A stretch of DNA of 64,000 nucleotides from Xenophilus arseniciresistens (GCF_028023875.1 NZ_JAQIPB010000010.1:124001-188000), one strand, 5' to 3'. Shown: positions 1-10,840, numbered from the stretch's first letter. A program made the numbers and translations. The notes: generated by a model from the letters alone, not told the origin.

Positions 1-482
1 TAGCGCAGCGCGGCGTCCGGGTCGCGCAGCCCCTGCAGCACCGTTTCGCCGACGCCCACGCCGCAACTCCCGTGCGCTGCACTGCCCCGGGCCCACTCGC
101 GCAAGCGGCCGGCGGCCTGATGCAGCGGGGTCGTCACGCGGCAGTGGGCATCGATGTGCAAGCGTGCAAACGGCTGCACCATGCCCACGGCTTGCAACGC
201 CGCTGCTTCGTAGACCAGTGCATGCGGATGCACGACCACCGGCGTGGCCAGCACCGTGGCCACCTTGCCCGCCAAGCTGCCTGCACCCCATTGCGAAAAG
301 GTGTGGTGCCGCCCATCAGGCAGCACCACGTTGTGGCCGGCCTGCGCGCCGCCGTTGAAGCGAACCACCGTATGCGCGCCCAGGCGGCGGCACAGATAGT
401 CGGTGAACACGCCCTTCCCGCAGTCGCCAAAGCCCAGGCCCAGCAGGGCGATGTAGCGTGTGCTCAGGGGCGGCGCATGCAC
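1..482 (-). CDS. PurA-like adenylosuccinate synthetase paralogue (partial)
   Basis: The product resembles adenylosuccinate synthetase, which joins IMP and aspartate using GTP. Translation from a GTG at 482 gives MHAPPLSTRYIALLGLGFGD at the N-terminus. The GDxGKG phosphate loop reads GDCGKG, so the catalytic Asp is kept and the usual following Glu is Cys. FNGGAQAGHNVV matches the family segment carrying the catalytic His. GSCGVGVGE replaces the IMP-binding GTTGRGIGP. About 160 codons are present; the C-terminus lies beyond base 1. The GTG start lies 5 bases past the stop of the vWA gene, so translation is probably coupled. No purine genes are nearby and the IMP-site loop is diverged, so I infer a paralogue with an altered nucleotide substrate rather than housekeeping purA. 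The family call is firm; the substrate is unknown. Confidence 0.8.
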   Translation of the reverse strand, partial: MHAPPLSTRYIALLGLGFGDCGKGVFTDYLCRRLGAHTVVRFNGGAQAGHNVVLPDGRHHTFSQWGAGSLAGKVATVLATPVVVHPHALVYEAAALQAVGMVQPFARLHIDAHCRVTTPLHQAAGRLREWARGSAAHGSCGVGVGETVLQGLRDPDAALR

Positions 483-487
483 ACTTT

Positions 488-1468
488 TCAGCCGAACAGG
501 CGCTTCCACCAGCCTGAGCGAGCAGGCGCTGAACCGGCCGGCGCCAGTTGCCGTGGCCGCCGCGGCGCGCCGGGCACCAGCGAGGCTGCGTAGTCATCGA
601 TGGCCAGGACCACGCGGCCCACGCGCTCACGGGGCACGCCATGGCCCGACATGGCATGCGCCAGCGCGTCCAGGTCGGGCGCCGCCTTTTCGGTGAGCGC
701 CACCAGCGCGGCAGCGACCACGCAGGCGTCTTCCGGCGACCCCATGCAGATCACCTGGTCGCCCAGCAATTCGCGCCAGCGGGCTTCGCAATTCTTGCGG
801 CGCTGGGCATCGGGGATGAGGAAGAACAGGTGGTAGCTCTCCTGCGCAGCGGCGATCACCTCCTCGATCGGGATGTCCTCGTCCAGCTTCTCTCCGAACA
901 GTGCCTCGACCTGGTGGCGCGAGACGGCGCTGTAGGGCAGCTCGTCACCCGTCATGAACAGATAGCCGCGCTTGTGGCGCTTGACGTGGCAGTCGATGTC
1001 GGTGTGCTGGGCCAGCGTGTAGAAAGCGAGCTCGTAGCTTTCTTCGCCGGAGCCGCCGCCACCGCTCTCCAGATAGCTGCGCGTGAGCCACTGGTCCATC
1101 AGCTCGGCCGTGGTCTCGAACTGCCCCACCTGCAGCGCCGCGCGGTCGGAGTTGGCATCGCCGACGGCCATGAAAAGAATCTGCGGGTCGGCTACCCCGA
1201 AGTCCGTCAGAAGCTTCATGAAGGTGGGCAGCTCGCGCGTGGCCAGCTGGCGCGGGATGTCGCCCATGGAGCCGGTGACGTCGAGCGCAAATGCGATGGC
1301 CAGCGACTGCGGATGCTCGACGCTGTCGCGCGATTCGCGCACCGTCAGGCCATGCGGGTTCATCAGCGGGTGCGTGCCCCTTTGGTGGAAAACTTCCTGC
1401 CCCGGGTTGGCGCTGCGATCAGCCACCAGCGCCGTGTGTGCGGCGTACGAGTAATTGCCATAGCCCAT
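488..1468 (-). CDS. von Willebrand factor A domain protein
   Basis: This predicted 326-residue cytoplasmic protein has a vWA fold. The metal-ion adhesion motif DVTGS is at about residues 63-67, followed by a Ser/Asp-rich loop (VGDANSD) expected of a MIDAS site. No signal peptide or membrane segment is visible. The start at 1468 is preceded by AGGGAG at good spacing; an upstream extension in the same frame lacks such a site. It sits between the kinase-like gene (29 bases upstream) and the PurA-like gene (5 bases downstream), all on one strand. vWA proteins usually act as metal-dependent protein-binding scaffolds, so it may bridge the two enzymes. That role is inferred from position; the domain assignment is strong. 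Confidence 0.85.
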   Translation of the reverse strand: MGYGNYSYAAHTALVADRSANPGQEVFHQRGTHPLMNPHGLTVRESRDSVEHPQSLAIAFALDVTGSMGDIPRQLATRELPTFMKLLTDFGVADPQILFMAVGDANSDRAALQVGQFETTAELMDQWLTRSYLESGGGGSGEESYELAFYTLAQHTDIDCHVKRHKRGYLFMTGDELPYSAVSRHQVEALFGEKLDEDIPIEEVIAAAQESYHLFFLIPDAQRRKNCEARWRELLGDQVICMGSPEDACVVAAALVALTEKAAPDLDALAHAMSGHGVPRERVGRVVLAIDDYAASLVPGAPRRPRQLAPAGSAPARSGWWKRLFG

Positions 1469-1497
1469 GGTGTGCTCCCTTTGCGATGTGGAAGAAA

Positions 1498-2469
1498 TCA
1501 GGCGGTGAGTGGATCGAAGCGGACGAAGCGCGGCGGGCCGAAGTCTGCGCGCGCTGCCTCGCCCAGCGAGGTGGCCAGCGTGGTGGCGCTCTGCGAAGCG
1601 GCTTGCAAGGGCGCTTCGCAGCATTGGCGCAGCAGGGCGGCCAGGGCTGGGGGCGTGGATGGGCCCAGTGGCGGCGCCTGCACCGTGCTGCCGGCCAGCA
1701 GTGCGCGAACAAGCCACGCACTTTGCGCAATGTCGCGGGCCCGGGCGCGGTCATCACCGCCGGCACCCAGGGCCTTGGCCTTTGACCAGCCGATGAGCAT
1801 CACGCCGTGGTCGCGCGGGTGCAGCAGCGCGTGGTCCAGGCTGACGTCGCCGTGCGTCCACCCGCTGGCATGCACGAAGCCCAGTGTCTCCAGCAGACGC
1901 CGCCAGATCCACACCGCGTGGCGCGCGTCAATGCCGGCAGGCCGCAGGCTCTGCAGGTCGGCCGCGCTGCCCCAATAGCCGGGGGTCTGGCGCATGACGA
2001 GCGCTGCACACCGCCGTCCTTCATGCTGCACCGGCCCCGTGCCGAGCAGCGTGGGCAGTCGTGGCACGAAATGGGCTGCTCCGGGCTGGAGGCTGGCGCG
2101 CAAGGCCGTGAGGGCTGCAGCCTGAGCGTTGAGCCCCGCATCGTCTGCATGGCGGGCCAGCTTGAAGATCACGCGCCACACAGGGTGGCCCATGCGCTGG
2201 GCCAGCAGCACCCGGGTATGCGCGCCGGCACCCAGAGACGTGAGGATGCGGAAGGACTGGCCGTGCCAGACGATGTCATCCTCCGCCGGGGTGCTGATGG
2301 CCGGGCGGCTGCGCAACCAGGCCTCGCGAAAGCGCGCCCGCTCCACCGTCGGTTGGCCGTTGCGCAGGACGGCGGCCCCGCAGTGGCTGCACACCACCGT
2401 GCGCCAGCGTGCCATCCGCGACAGGGGCGCAGCGCATTGCGGGCAACTCAGGGCGACCAGGAAGGACAT
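1498..2469 (-). CDS. Zinc-ribbon, protein-kinase-like protein (possible pseudokinase)
   Basis: The 323-residue product begins with a zinc ribbon (Cys pairs at 9/12 and 27/30) and continues into a protein-kinase-like fold. A candidate VAIK lysine is at about 103 (VIFKLA). The catalytic-loop equivalent is HGDVSLDHALL at about 206, with HRD changed to HGD but the Asp retained. The DFG position reads LIGW at about 225-228, so the Mg-binding Asp is replaced by Gly (codon GGC). Loss of that residue suggests weak or no phosphotransfer. The start at 2469 puts the zinc ribbon at the N-terminus; an ATG at 2526 in the same frame is possible. It is the first gene of the kinase-vWA-PurA-like row and may sense or regulate the other two, which is inference. 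Confidence 0.75.
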   Translation of the reverse strand: MSFLVALSCPQCAAPLSRMARWRTVVCSHCGAAVLRNGQPTVERARFREAWLRSRPAISTPAEDDIVWHGQSFRILTSLGAGAHTRVLLAQRMGHPVWRVIFKLARHADDAGLNAQAAALTALRASLQPGAAHFVPRLPTLLGTGPVQHEGRRCAALVMRQTPGYWGSAADLQSLRPAGIDARHAVWIWRRLLETLGFVHASGWTHGDVSLDHALLHPRDHGVMLIGWSKAKALGAGGDDRARARDIAQSAWLVRALLAGSTVQAPPLGPSTPPALAALLRQCCEAPLQAASQSATTLATSLGEAARADFGPPRFVRFDPLTA

Positions 2470-2580
2470 GGAAAGACCGTCGGCGTGGGCAGCGTTGGCA
2501 AGCCGGGAACGGAAGGGCCCGGCCACGGAGAACCGGACGTGGTCATTCTAGGAATGGGTGCTGCACAGCCGATGGCGCGT

Positions 2581-3081
2581 TCATGCGCCATCCATGGCAT
2601 ATGCCTCCAATCCCAGCATGACCACCGTCGCCACGTCCTGGCCCACGCTGGCGCGGAACTCCGCCTCGGCCTGCGCCACGCTGCGGCGGAAGGCGTCCAG
2701 CCAGGCCAGGCCGTCGGGCGTGAAGCGCACGATGCGGGCGCGCGCGTCAAGCGGGTCCGGCTCCCGCGTGACCAGGCCCCAGGCGGCGCACTGATCCACC
2801 AGCGTGCCCATGGCCTGCTTGCTCATGCCGGCGCGCTGGGCCAGCTCGGTCAGGCGCGAGCCGCCGCGCGCCAGGTGCCGGGTGATGTGGATGTGGGCGG
2901 CCGTCACCTGCTCGCGCGCCGCCAGGTTCGACAGCGCCAGCGGCACCGCCACGTCATGCGCCATCAGCGCGTAGACCCGCGCGTCGAAGCGGCGCATGGC
3001 CTCGCCCAGCAGGCGGCCCAGGTGGGTCTGGCGCCAGGCGTCGTCAGGGTCCGGGGCGGGCAGGGCGGCTGCAGCATTCAT
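2581..3081 (-). CDS. MarR-family transcriptional regulator
   Basis: This 166-residue regulator has a winged-helix MarR core. A recognition-helix region runs TELAQRAGMSKQAMGTLVDQ at roughly residues 79-98, followed by the wing TREPDPLDARARIV, whose D-x-R element is typical of the family. It would bind DNA as a dimer and release it on binding a small ligand, which the sequence does not identify. It is divergent from recA, with the control region of both between 3082 and 3233. It stands alone, so its target may be itself or a gene elsewhere. Confidence 0.85.
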   Translation of the reverse strand: MNAAAALPAPDPDDAWRQTHLGRLLGEAMRRFDARVYALMAHDVAVPLALSNLAAREQVTAAHIHITRHLARGGSRLTELAQRAGMSKQAMGTLVDQCAAWGLVTREPDPLDARARIVRFTPDGLAWLDAFRRSVAQAEAEFRASVGQDVATVVMLGLEAYAMDGA

Positions 3082-3151
3082 AAATCAGGCTTCATATGGT
3101 AAGCCAAACTGACCAAATAATGGGTTGCTGGAGAAGTATTCGCCCCTAAAC

Positions 3152-3171
3152 TACTGTTCAGGCATCCAGGC
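3152..3171 (+). promoter_or_regulatory. Candidate LexA (SOS) box of recA
   Basis: TACTGTTCAGGCATCCAGGC lies 63 bases before the recA start. It matches the CTGT-N8-ACAG LexA consensus except for one mismatch in the right half (CCAG for ACAG). Its place upstream of recA fits autoregulation by the SOS repressor. The match is imperfect, so binding strength is uncertain. Confidence 0.55.
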
Positions 3172-3233
3172 TGTCATTAAGGTCAGGTGCTCAAGATCCA
3201 CTTCCATCTCATTGATCCACCGGGAGATTCCAC

Positions 3234-4340
<1,107 letters not shown>

Positions 4341-4366
4341 GCGGCCGCGCGAAGGGCGCCCGCACC

Positions 4367-4831
4367 GTGGCCTTTGCCGCTCCCTCGCTCAAGGGCCGCG
4401 CGCTGCGCCTGCTGAGCCAGCGCGAGCATTCGCGCGCCGAGCTCGAGCGCAAGCTCGCGGCGCATGAAGAAGAGCCCGGCACCCTGGCGCAGGCGCTGGA
4501 CGAGCTGCAGGCGCGCGGTTTCATCAGCGAGGCGCGCGTGGTGCAGTCGGTGCTGCACCAGCGCGCGGCGCGCCTGGGCAGCGCCCGCATCCGCCAGGAG
4601 CTGCAGGCCAAGGGCATCGATGCCGAGGCCGTGGCGCAGGCCGTGCAGAGCCTGCAGGGCACTGAACTGGAACGCGCCCGTGCCTTGTGGCAGCGCCGCT
4701 TTGCCGAGCCCCCCACCGAGCCGCGCGAGCGTGCGCGCCAGATGCGTTTTCTGATGACGCGCGGCTTCTCGGCCGAAGTGGTGGCGCGCGTGCTGCGCGA
4801 AGGCGCACAGGCGCCCGACTGCGCCGACTGA
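4367..4831 (+). CDS. recX: RecA regulator RecX
   Basis: RecX binds RecA filaments and limits their extension. The 154-residue product is built of the three-helix repeats typical of the family; recognisable elements are ALRLLSQREHSRAELERKL and the central RGFISEARVVQSVLHQRAA. A GTG start at 4367 fits the family N-terminus. It lies just downstream of recA and is probably co-transcribed. Length is normal. Confidence 0.95.
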   Translation: MAFAAPSLKGRALRLLSQREHSRAELERKLAAHEEEPGTLAQALDELQARGFISEARVVQSVLHQRAARLGSARIRQELQAKGIDAEAVAQAVQSLQGTELERARALWQRRFAEPPTEPRERARQMRFLMTRGFSAEVVARVLREGAQAPDCAD

Positions 4832-4852
4832 CACGGCGCGGCCGGGGGCGCT

Positions 4853-5563
4853 TCAGGCTGGCGGCAGCAAGCCCCGCTGCACCACGCCGGCCAGCAGCGG
4901 CGCCAGCCCATCCCACAGGATCTGGATGCCCAGGCACAGCAGGATGAAGGCCGACAGGCGCATGAAGACCAGCGTGCCGGTTTCGCCCAGCGGCCGCAGG
5001 ATGGCCTGCGCGTAGCGGTAGCACATGAGGATGGTGAGGGCCACCACGGCCAGGCCGACCACGGCGCCCAGCGTGCGGGCGGTGGCCGTGGCCAGCGCCG
5101 GATCGGCCAGGCTGGCCCCCACCGTGATGGTGGCGGCCACGGTGCCCGGGCCGCAGGTGATGGGGAAGGACAGCGGGTAGAAATGCGTCTTGCGCACCAT
5201 CTCGGGCGTGTAGGCCTCGGCCAGGCGCGCGGCGCGCACCGACTCGGCCTCCTTGGCGTCCAGCAGGCGCCAGCCGATGTTGACCACCAGCAGCCCCCCG
5301 GCCACGCGCACGATCTCCAGCGAGATGCCGAAGAACTCCAGCACGAAGGAGCCGACCAGCGTGCAGGCCAGCATCAGCAGAAAGACGTTGCGCGCGATGC
5401 GGCGCGAAAGCTCGCGCCGCGTGCCTTCGGAGGCACCGTCCGTCAGCGACAGGAAGATGGTGGCGGTGCTGGGCGGGTTGATGATGGGCAGCAAGGTGGC
5501 CACCACCAACAATGCGCTCTTGCCCAGAGCCAGCGCGTAGCCGGCCACCTCTGCCCAGACCAT
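4853..5563 (-). CDS. MarC-family integral membrane protein
   Basis: This 236-residue protein has six hydrophobic segments spread along its length. The first half carries the conserved LLPIINPPSTATIFLSLT region, and the middle carries FYPLSFPITCGPGTVAATIT, both characteristic of the MarC/UPF0056 family. The biochemical function of the family is not established; earlier links to multiple antibiotic resistance have been questioned. It converges on recX, with 21 bases between the stops, and precedes argC on the same strand. Confidence 0.9.
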   Translation of the reverse strand: MVWAEVAGYALALGKSALLVVATLLPIINPPSTATIFLSLTDGASEGTRRELSRRIARNVFLLMLACTLVGSFVLEFFGISLEIVRVAGGLLVVNIGWRLLDAKEAESVRAARLAEAYTPEMVRKTHFYPLSFPITCGPGTVAATITVGASLADPALATATARTLGAVVGLAVVALTILMCYRYAQAILRPLGETGTLVFMRLSAFILLCLGIQILWDGLAPLLAGVVQRGLLPPA

Positions 5564-5628
5564 CCTTTGTGGGGACCCTTGCGACGCCCTGGTTGTCTAG
5601 ATAGCTTGCGCCTGTACCTGCGCGGGGC

Positions 5629-6552
5629 TCACAGGCCCAGCATCAGCTTCAGGTTCTGCACCGCGGCGCCGCTGGCGCCCTTGCCCAGGTTGTCCAGGCG
5701 CGCCACCACCACGGCCTGGCGATGGGCCTCGTTGGCGAACACGCGCAGCTCCAGCTTGTTGGTGTCGTTCAGCGCCAGGGCGTCGAGCTTGCCGTCCTCG
5801 GTGGCCGGCAGCACCTGCACGAACTGCTCGGGCGTGTTGCTTCTGGCGTAGTGGGCGGCCAGCGCGGCCTGCAGGTCGGCCGCCTTGGGCCTGGTGGGCA
5901 GCTGGTCGAGGTGCAGCGGCAGGTTCACGAGCATGCCCTGCTTGAAGTTGCCCACGGCCGGGGTGAACAGCGGGCGCGTGCGCAGGCCCGTGAGCGCCAT
6001 GATCTCGGGGATGTGCTTGTGGGCCAGGCCCAGCGCATAGGCTTCATACAGCGGCGCCTGGCCGGCTTCGTAGGCCTCGATCATGGTGCGCCCGCCGCCC
6101 GAATAGCCGCTCACGGCGGGCAGGGCGACCGGAAAGTCGGCCGGCAGCAGGCCGGCGTCGATCAGCGGGCGCAGGATGGCGATGGCGCCGGTGGCATAGC
6201 AGCCCGGGTTGCCCACGCGCTCGGCCTGGGCCACGGCCTGTGCATGGCCGGCCACCAGTTCGGGAAAGCCATAGACCCAGCCCGGGGCCACGCGGTGCGC
6301 GGTGGAGGCATCGATGATGCGCGGCTTGGCGCCGCCCAGGCCGTCGATCAGGGCCACCGATTCGCGCGCCGCGTCGTCGTGCAGGCACAGCACCACCAGG
6401 TCCACGCCGGCCATCAGGTCGCGCTTGGCGCTGGCGTCCTTGCGCAGCTCGGGCGCAATGCTCACGAGTTCGACTTCGGGCATGAGCGCCAGGCGCTCGC
6501 GGATCTGCAGGCCGGTGGTGCCGGCTTCGCCATCGATGAAAACCTTGGGCAT
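5629..6552 (-). CDS. argC: N-acetyl-gamma-glutamyl-phosphate reductase (type 2)
   Basis: ArgC reduces N-acetylglutamyl phosphate to the semialdehyde with NADPH, the third step of arginine synthesis. The 307-residue product belongs to the short type-2 group. It shows the N-terminal nucleotide site ([17 protein letters not shown]), the catalytic cysteine in [13 protein letters not shown], the loop [12 protein letters not shown] and the conserved HKHIPEI. The ATG at 6552 has GAGG nine bases upstream and places the Rossmann strand at the N-terminus. It is divergent from sucC. Confidence 0.96.
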   Translation of the reverse strand: MPKVFIDGEAGTTGLQIRERLALMPEVELVSIAPELRKDASAKRDLMAGVDLVVLCLHDDAARESVALIDGLGGAKPRIIDASTAHRVAPGWVYGFPELVAGHAQAVAQAERVGNPGCYATGAIAILRPLIDAGLLPADFPVALPAVSGYSGGGRTMIEAYEAGQAPLYEAYALGLAHKHIPEIMALTGLRTRPLFTPAVGNFKQGMLVNLPLHLDQLPTRPKAADLQAALAAHYARSNTPEQFVQVLPATEDGKLDALALNDTNKLELRVFANEAHRQAVVVARLDNLGKGASGAAVQNLKLMLGL

Positions 6553-6752
6553 GTGAGAAAGCCTCGGGGAAACAGGGGGTGGGCTGGCGAAACCACGTAT
6601 TGACCGCGGTCGGGCCAACAGGGCCTAAAAGCCGCCCCATGATACAGTCCAAGGCTGCTGCGGCGCCCCCCGGCCCTCTCCCGCAAAGGGTGAGCGGCCA
6701 TCGGCCGCGGACCACAGCACACCCCCCAATCCCCCGCTCCGAGAGACACCTC

Positions 6753-7919
<1,167 letters not shown>

Positions 7920-7931
7920 GGAAACAGCGTC

Positions 7932-8825
7932 ATGTCGATCTACATCAACAAAGACACCAAGGTCATCACCCAGGGCATCACGGGCAAGACCGGTCAGTTC
8001 CACACCGAGAAGTGCCAGGAATACGCGAACGGCAAGAACGCCTTCGTGGCCGGCGTGAACCCCAAGAAGGCTGGCGAAAAGATCTTCGACATCCCAATCT
8101 ACGCCTCGGTCAAGGAAGCCGCCTCGCAGACCGGCGCCACCGTGTCGGTGATCTACGTGCCGCCGGCAGGCGCTGCCGCCGCCATCTGGGAAGCCGTTGA
8201 AGCCGACCTGGACCTGGCCATCTGCATCACCGAAGGCATCCCGGTCAAGGACATGCTCGAAGTGCGCAACAAGATGAAGGCCAAGGAAGCCGCAGGCGGC
8301 AAGAAGACGCTGCTGCTGGGCCCCAACTGCCCCGGCCTGATCACGCCCGACGAGATCAAGATCGGCATCATGCCCGGCCACATCCACAAGAAGGGCCGCA
8401 TCGGCGTGGTCTCGCGCTCGGGCACGCTGACCTATGAAGCCGTGGCTCAGCTGAGCGAACTGGGCATCGGCCAGTCCTCGGCCGTGGGCATCGGCGGCGA
8501 CCCGATCAACGGCCTCAAGCACATCGACGTGATGCAGGCCTTCAACGACGATCCGGACACCGACGCCGTGATCATGATCGGCGAGATCGGCGGCCCCGAC
8601 GAGGCAGATGCTGCCCGCTGGTGCAAGGCCAACATGAAGAAGCCGATCGTGGGCTTCATCGCCGGTGTCACCGCCCCTCCGGGCAAGCGCATGGGCCACG
8701 CCGGCGCGCTGATCTCCGGCGGTGCCGACACGGCCGACGCCAAGCTCGCCATCATGGAAGAGTGTGGCTTCAAGGTCACGCGCAACCCGTCGGAGATGGG
8801 CCGCATCCTGAAGTCCCTGATCTGA
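7932..8825 (+). CDS. sucD: Succinyl-CoA synthetase alpha subunit
   Basis: SucD binds CoA and carries the phosphorylated histidine of the enzyme. The 297-residue product starts with the CoA-binding Rossmann domain ([20 protein letters not shown]). It contains [12 protein letters not shown] and ends with the active-site region [17 protein letters not shown], where the His is phosphorylated. It is co-transcribed with sucC and followed by a good intrinsic terminator. Confidence 0.99.
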   Translation: MSIYINKDTKVITQGITGKTGQFHTEKCQEYANGKNAFVAGVNPKKAGEKIFDIPIYASVKEAASQTGATVSVIYVPPAGAAAAIWEAVEADLDLAICITEGIPVKDMLEVRNKMKAKEAAGGKKTLLLGPNCPGLITPDEIKIGIMPGHIHKKGRIGVVSRSGTLTYEAVAQLSELGIGQSSAVGIGGDPINGLKHIDVMQAFNDDPDTDAVIMIGEIGGPDEADAARWCKANMKKPIVGFIAGVTAPPGKRMGHAGALISGGADTADAKLAIMEECGFKVTRNPSEMGRILKSLI

Positions 8826-8886
8826 GGTGAGACCGGAGCGCATGCCGATGGTCCTGCCATGACGCTGCGATCCTGAGCGCCCGGAA

Positions 8887-8917
8887 CGCCCGCCACTTTC
8901 CCGTGGCGGGCGTTTTT
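8887..8917 (+). terminator. Rho-independent terminator after sucCD
   Basis: A perfect 10-base stem, CGCCCGCCAC paired with GTGGCGGGCG, has a 6-base loop and is followed directly by TTTTT. It lies 61 bases past the sucD stop and should end the sucCD transcript before terC. Confidence 0.85.
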
Positions 8918-9000
8918 ACGTTCCGGCCGAGCTTCCTTGCGATGCCGCGGACCGGATTCCTTCACCCACGAAAGCCGATGACAACAAGGAGATGTGCACC

Positions 9001-9693
9001 GTGGAAATTCTTCAAACCCCCCTGTTCTGGCTGGCCCTGGCCAAGATCGTCTGGATCAACATCCTGCTTTCGGGCGACAACGCGGTCGTGATCGCGCTGG
9101 CCGCCCGCGCGCTGCCGCCCGAGCAGCAGAAAAAGGCCGTGCTCTTCGGCTCCGGCGCGGCCGTGGTGCTGCGCGTGGTGCTGACGGTGGTGGCGGCCAA
9201 GCTGCTGTCGCTGCGCTTTCTGCAGATCATCGGCGGTGTGCTGCTGCTGTGGATCGGCGTGCAGCTGCTGGGCGACGAAGGCGGCGATGACGGCCCGGCC
9301 GAAGGCGTCGGCGGCCTGGGGGCCGCCATCCGCACCATCCTCATTGCCGACCTGGTGATGAGCCTGGACAACGTGATCGCCGTGGCCGCGGCCGCGCATG
9401 GCGACACGCTGCTGCTGATCCTGGGCCTGGCCCTGAGCATTCCGCTGGTGATCTTCGGCAGCGCGCTGATGATCAAGGTCATGGAACGCTTCCCGCTGAT
9501 CATCCTGGCCGGTGCTGCGCTGATCGGCTGGGTGGGCGGCGAAACCGTGGCCGGCGACCTGTCGCTGCACGCACTGCTGGCGGCCCGGCCCTGGCTGCAT
9601 CATGGCCTGGCCGCCGCAGGCGCTGCCTTGGTGCTGCTGATCGGCCTGTGGATGAAGCGGCGCGGCGCAGCCCGTGCCGAGGGCGCGCACTGA
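9001..9693 (+). CDS. TerC-family integral membrane protein (metal export-like)
   Basis: The 230-residue membrane protein belongs to the TerC/YkoY family, several members of which export manganese or load it into secreted enzymes. Two acidic transmembrane signatures are visible: NILLSGDNAVVIALAA near residue 22 and LIADLVMSLDNVIAVAAAA near residue 120. About seven hydrophobic segments are predicted. I chose GTG at 9001 because AAGGAG lies nine bases upstream; an in-frame ATG at 8992 abuts that site. No manganese riboswitch is visible upstream. Confidence 0.9.
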   Translation: MEILQTPLFWLALAKIVWINILLSGDNAVVIALAARALPPEQQKKAVLFGSGAAVVLRVVLTVVAAKLLSLRFLQIIGGVLLLWIGVQLLGDEGGDDGPAEGVGGLGAAIRTILIADLVMSLDNVIAVAAAAHGDTLLLILGLALSIPLVIFGSALMIKVMERFPLIILAGAALIGWVGGETVAGDLSLHALLAARPWLHHGLAAAGAALVLLIGLWMKRRGAARAEGAH

Positions 9694-9832
9694 GCGCCTC
9701 GCACCCCACGACAGAAAACGAAACGGGTGGCCAGGGCCAGCGCCGGCACGATATCTGCGCATCGGCTCAGGCCGAGGGCCAGGACGGATGGGCACGGGCG
9801 ACACCTCCGGCGCGCTGCACTGGCTGTCCGGA

Positions 9833-9884
9833 AGGGCAGGGACTTCAGTGCCCTCGCCGCTTGCCGGTTTGGGCGGCAAGCGGC
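9833..9884. repeat. Two adjacent hairpins between convergent terC and LysR gene
   Basis: The stretch 9694-9895 holds no gene. It contains AGGGCA...TGCCCT (9833-9854) and a perfect 11-base stem, GCCGCTTGCCG with CGGCAAGCGGC (9856-9884, 7-base loop). Neither has a T run. They lie between two convergent genes and may block read-through or stabilise 3' ends. Confidence 0.4.
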
Positions 9885-9895
9885 TGCGTCGGAAT

Positions 9896-10840
9896 TCATG
9901 CACGCGGCGTTGGTGCGGGAGGACTGTTGAGCCACTCCTGCTGTGTCGTGAAGAGCTGTTGCAAGTAACTTGTCACCGCGCGGATGCGGGAGGAGTACTG
10001 CAGGTCATGGTGCACGCTGAGCCAGAGTGTCCGACTGACGCGAGCCGCATCCGTCAGGACCGGCACCAGGCCGGACTCCTGCACGACCGAGAACTTGGGC
10101 AACAGCACCAGCCCCAGGCCTGACGCCGCGGCGCTCATCTGCGCAAGCATGCTGTTGGACTGCATGCGCATCTGCGGTTTCTGCACCAGCTCGTCGAGCC
10201 AGCGAACTGCGTCGAGCTGAATCAGATCATCGACGTAGCTGACGAACTGGTGCGAAACGAGCTCATCCAGACGCGTCGGAGTGCCGTGTGCAGCAAGGTA
10301 GGCTGGTGCCGCGTACAGATAGAGCGCGAAGTGTCCCATCGCCTCACAGGCCAGTCCCTGGCCTTCCGGACGGAAGAAGCTCACGAAGATGTCGGCCTCA
10401 CGGCGGCTGACATTGACCACCGTCGCCGACGTCACCAGCTCGATGTGCAAGCCCGCATGCCGCTCCAGCAACGGCGCGAGATGGCGTGCCACGAAGGTGG
10501 TTCCGATGCCCTCCATCATGGCAATGCGCACATTGCCGGTCGGCGTACGGTCGGCGCCGGCGCCCAACTGCTCCTGCAGTGCCAGCATGGCGGCTTCCAT
10601 GGCTTCGGCCTGGGGGGTCATCAGGTGCGCCAGTTCGGTCGGCTTCAGGCCCGTGGGCCGTCGCTCGAACAGTGCACCGCCCAGGCACAGCTCCAGCTGG
10701 GCCAGGCGCCGGCTCACGGTGGAATGGTCGATGCGCAGATTTCGGGCCGCTTGCGAGAGGCTGCCGGTGCGCTGAATTTGCAGGAACAGGCGCAAGCCGT
10801 CCCAGTCGAGGTCGGCCAGTGGGACCTTCTTGGTCGTCAT
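9896..10840 (-). CDS. LysR-family transcriptional regulator
   Basis: This 314-residue LysR regulator starts with the winged helix-turn-helix (LRLFLQIQRTGSLSQAARNL, then DHSTVSRRLAQLE). The effector-binding domain, from about residue 90, carries the VRIAMMEGIG strand. The ATG at 10840 is the standard LysR start; 49 in-frame codons upstream look non-coding. It is divergent from the broken aldoxime dehydratase, so it probably once controlled the aldoxime/nitrile genes. The effector is unknown. Confidence 0.9.
   Translation of the reverse strand: MTTKKVPLADLDWDGLRLFLQIQRTGSLSQAARNLRIDHSTVSRRLAQLELCLGGALFERRPTGLKPTELAHLMTPQAEAMEAAMLALQEQLGAGADRTPTGNVRIAMMEGIGTTFVARHLAPLLERHAGLHIELVTSATVVNVSRREADIFVSFFRPEGQGLACEAMGHFALYLYAAPAYLAAHGTPTRLDELVSHQFVSYVDDLIQLDAVRWLDELVQKPQMRMQSNSMLAQMSAAASGLGLVLLPKFSVVQESGLVPVLTDAARVSRTLWLSVHHDLQYSSRIRAVTSYLQQLFTTQQEWLNSPPAPTPRA

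Noticed and set aside
8918-9000. Manganese (yybP-ykoY) riboswitch before terC
   Set aside because: The gap after the terminator is about 83 bases and no conserved riboswitch core was seen.
9001-9693. Membership of TerC gene in a tellurite/Ter stress island with the vWA and kinase genes
   Set aside because: It lies over 6 kb away behind recA, argC and sucCD, follows its own terminator, and the family is widespread. No terD-like gene is present.
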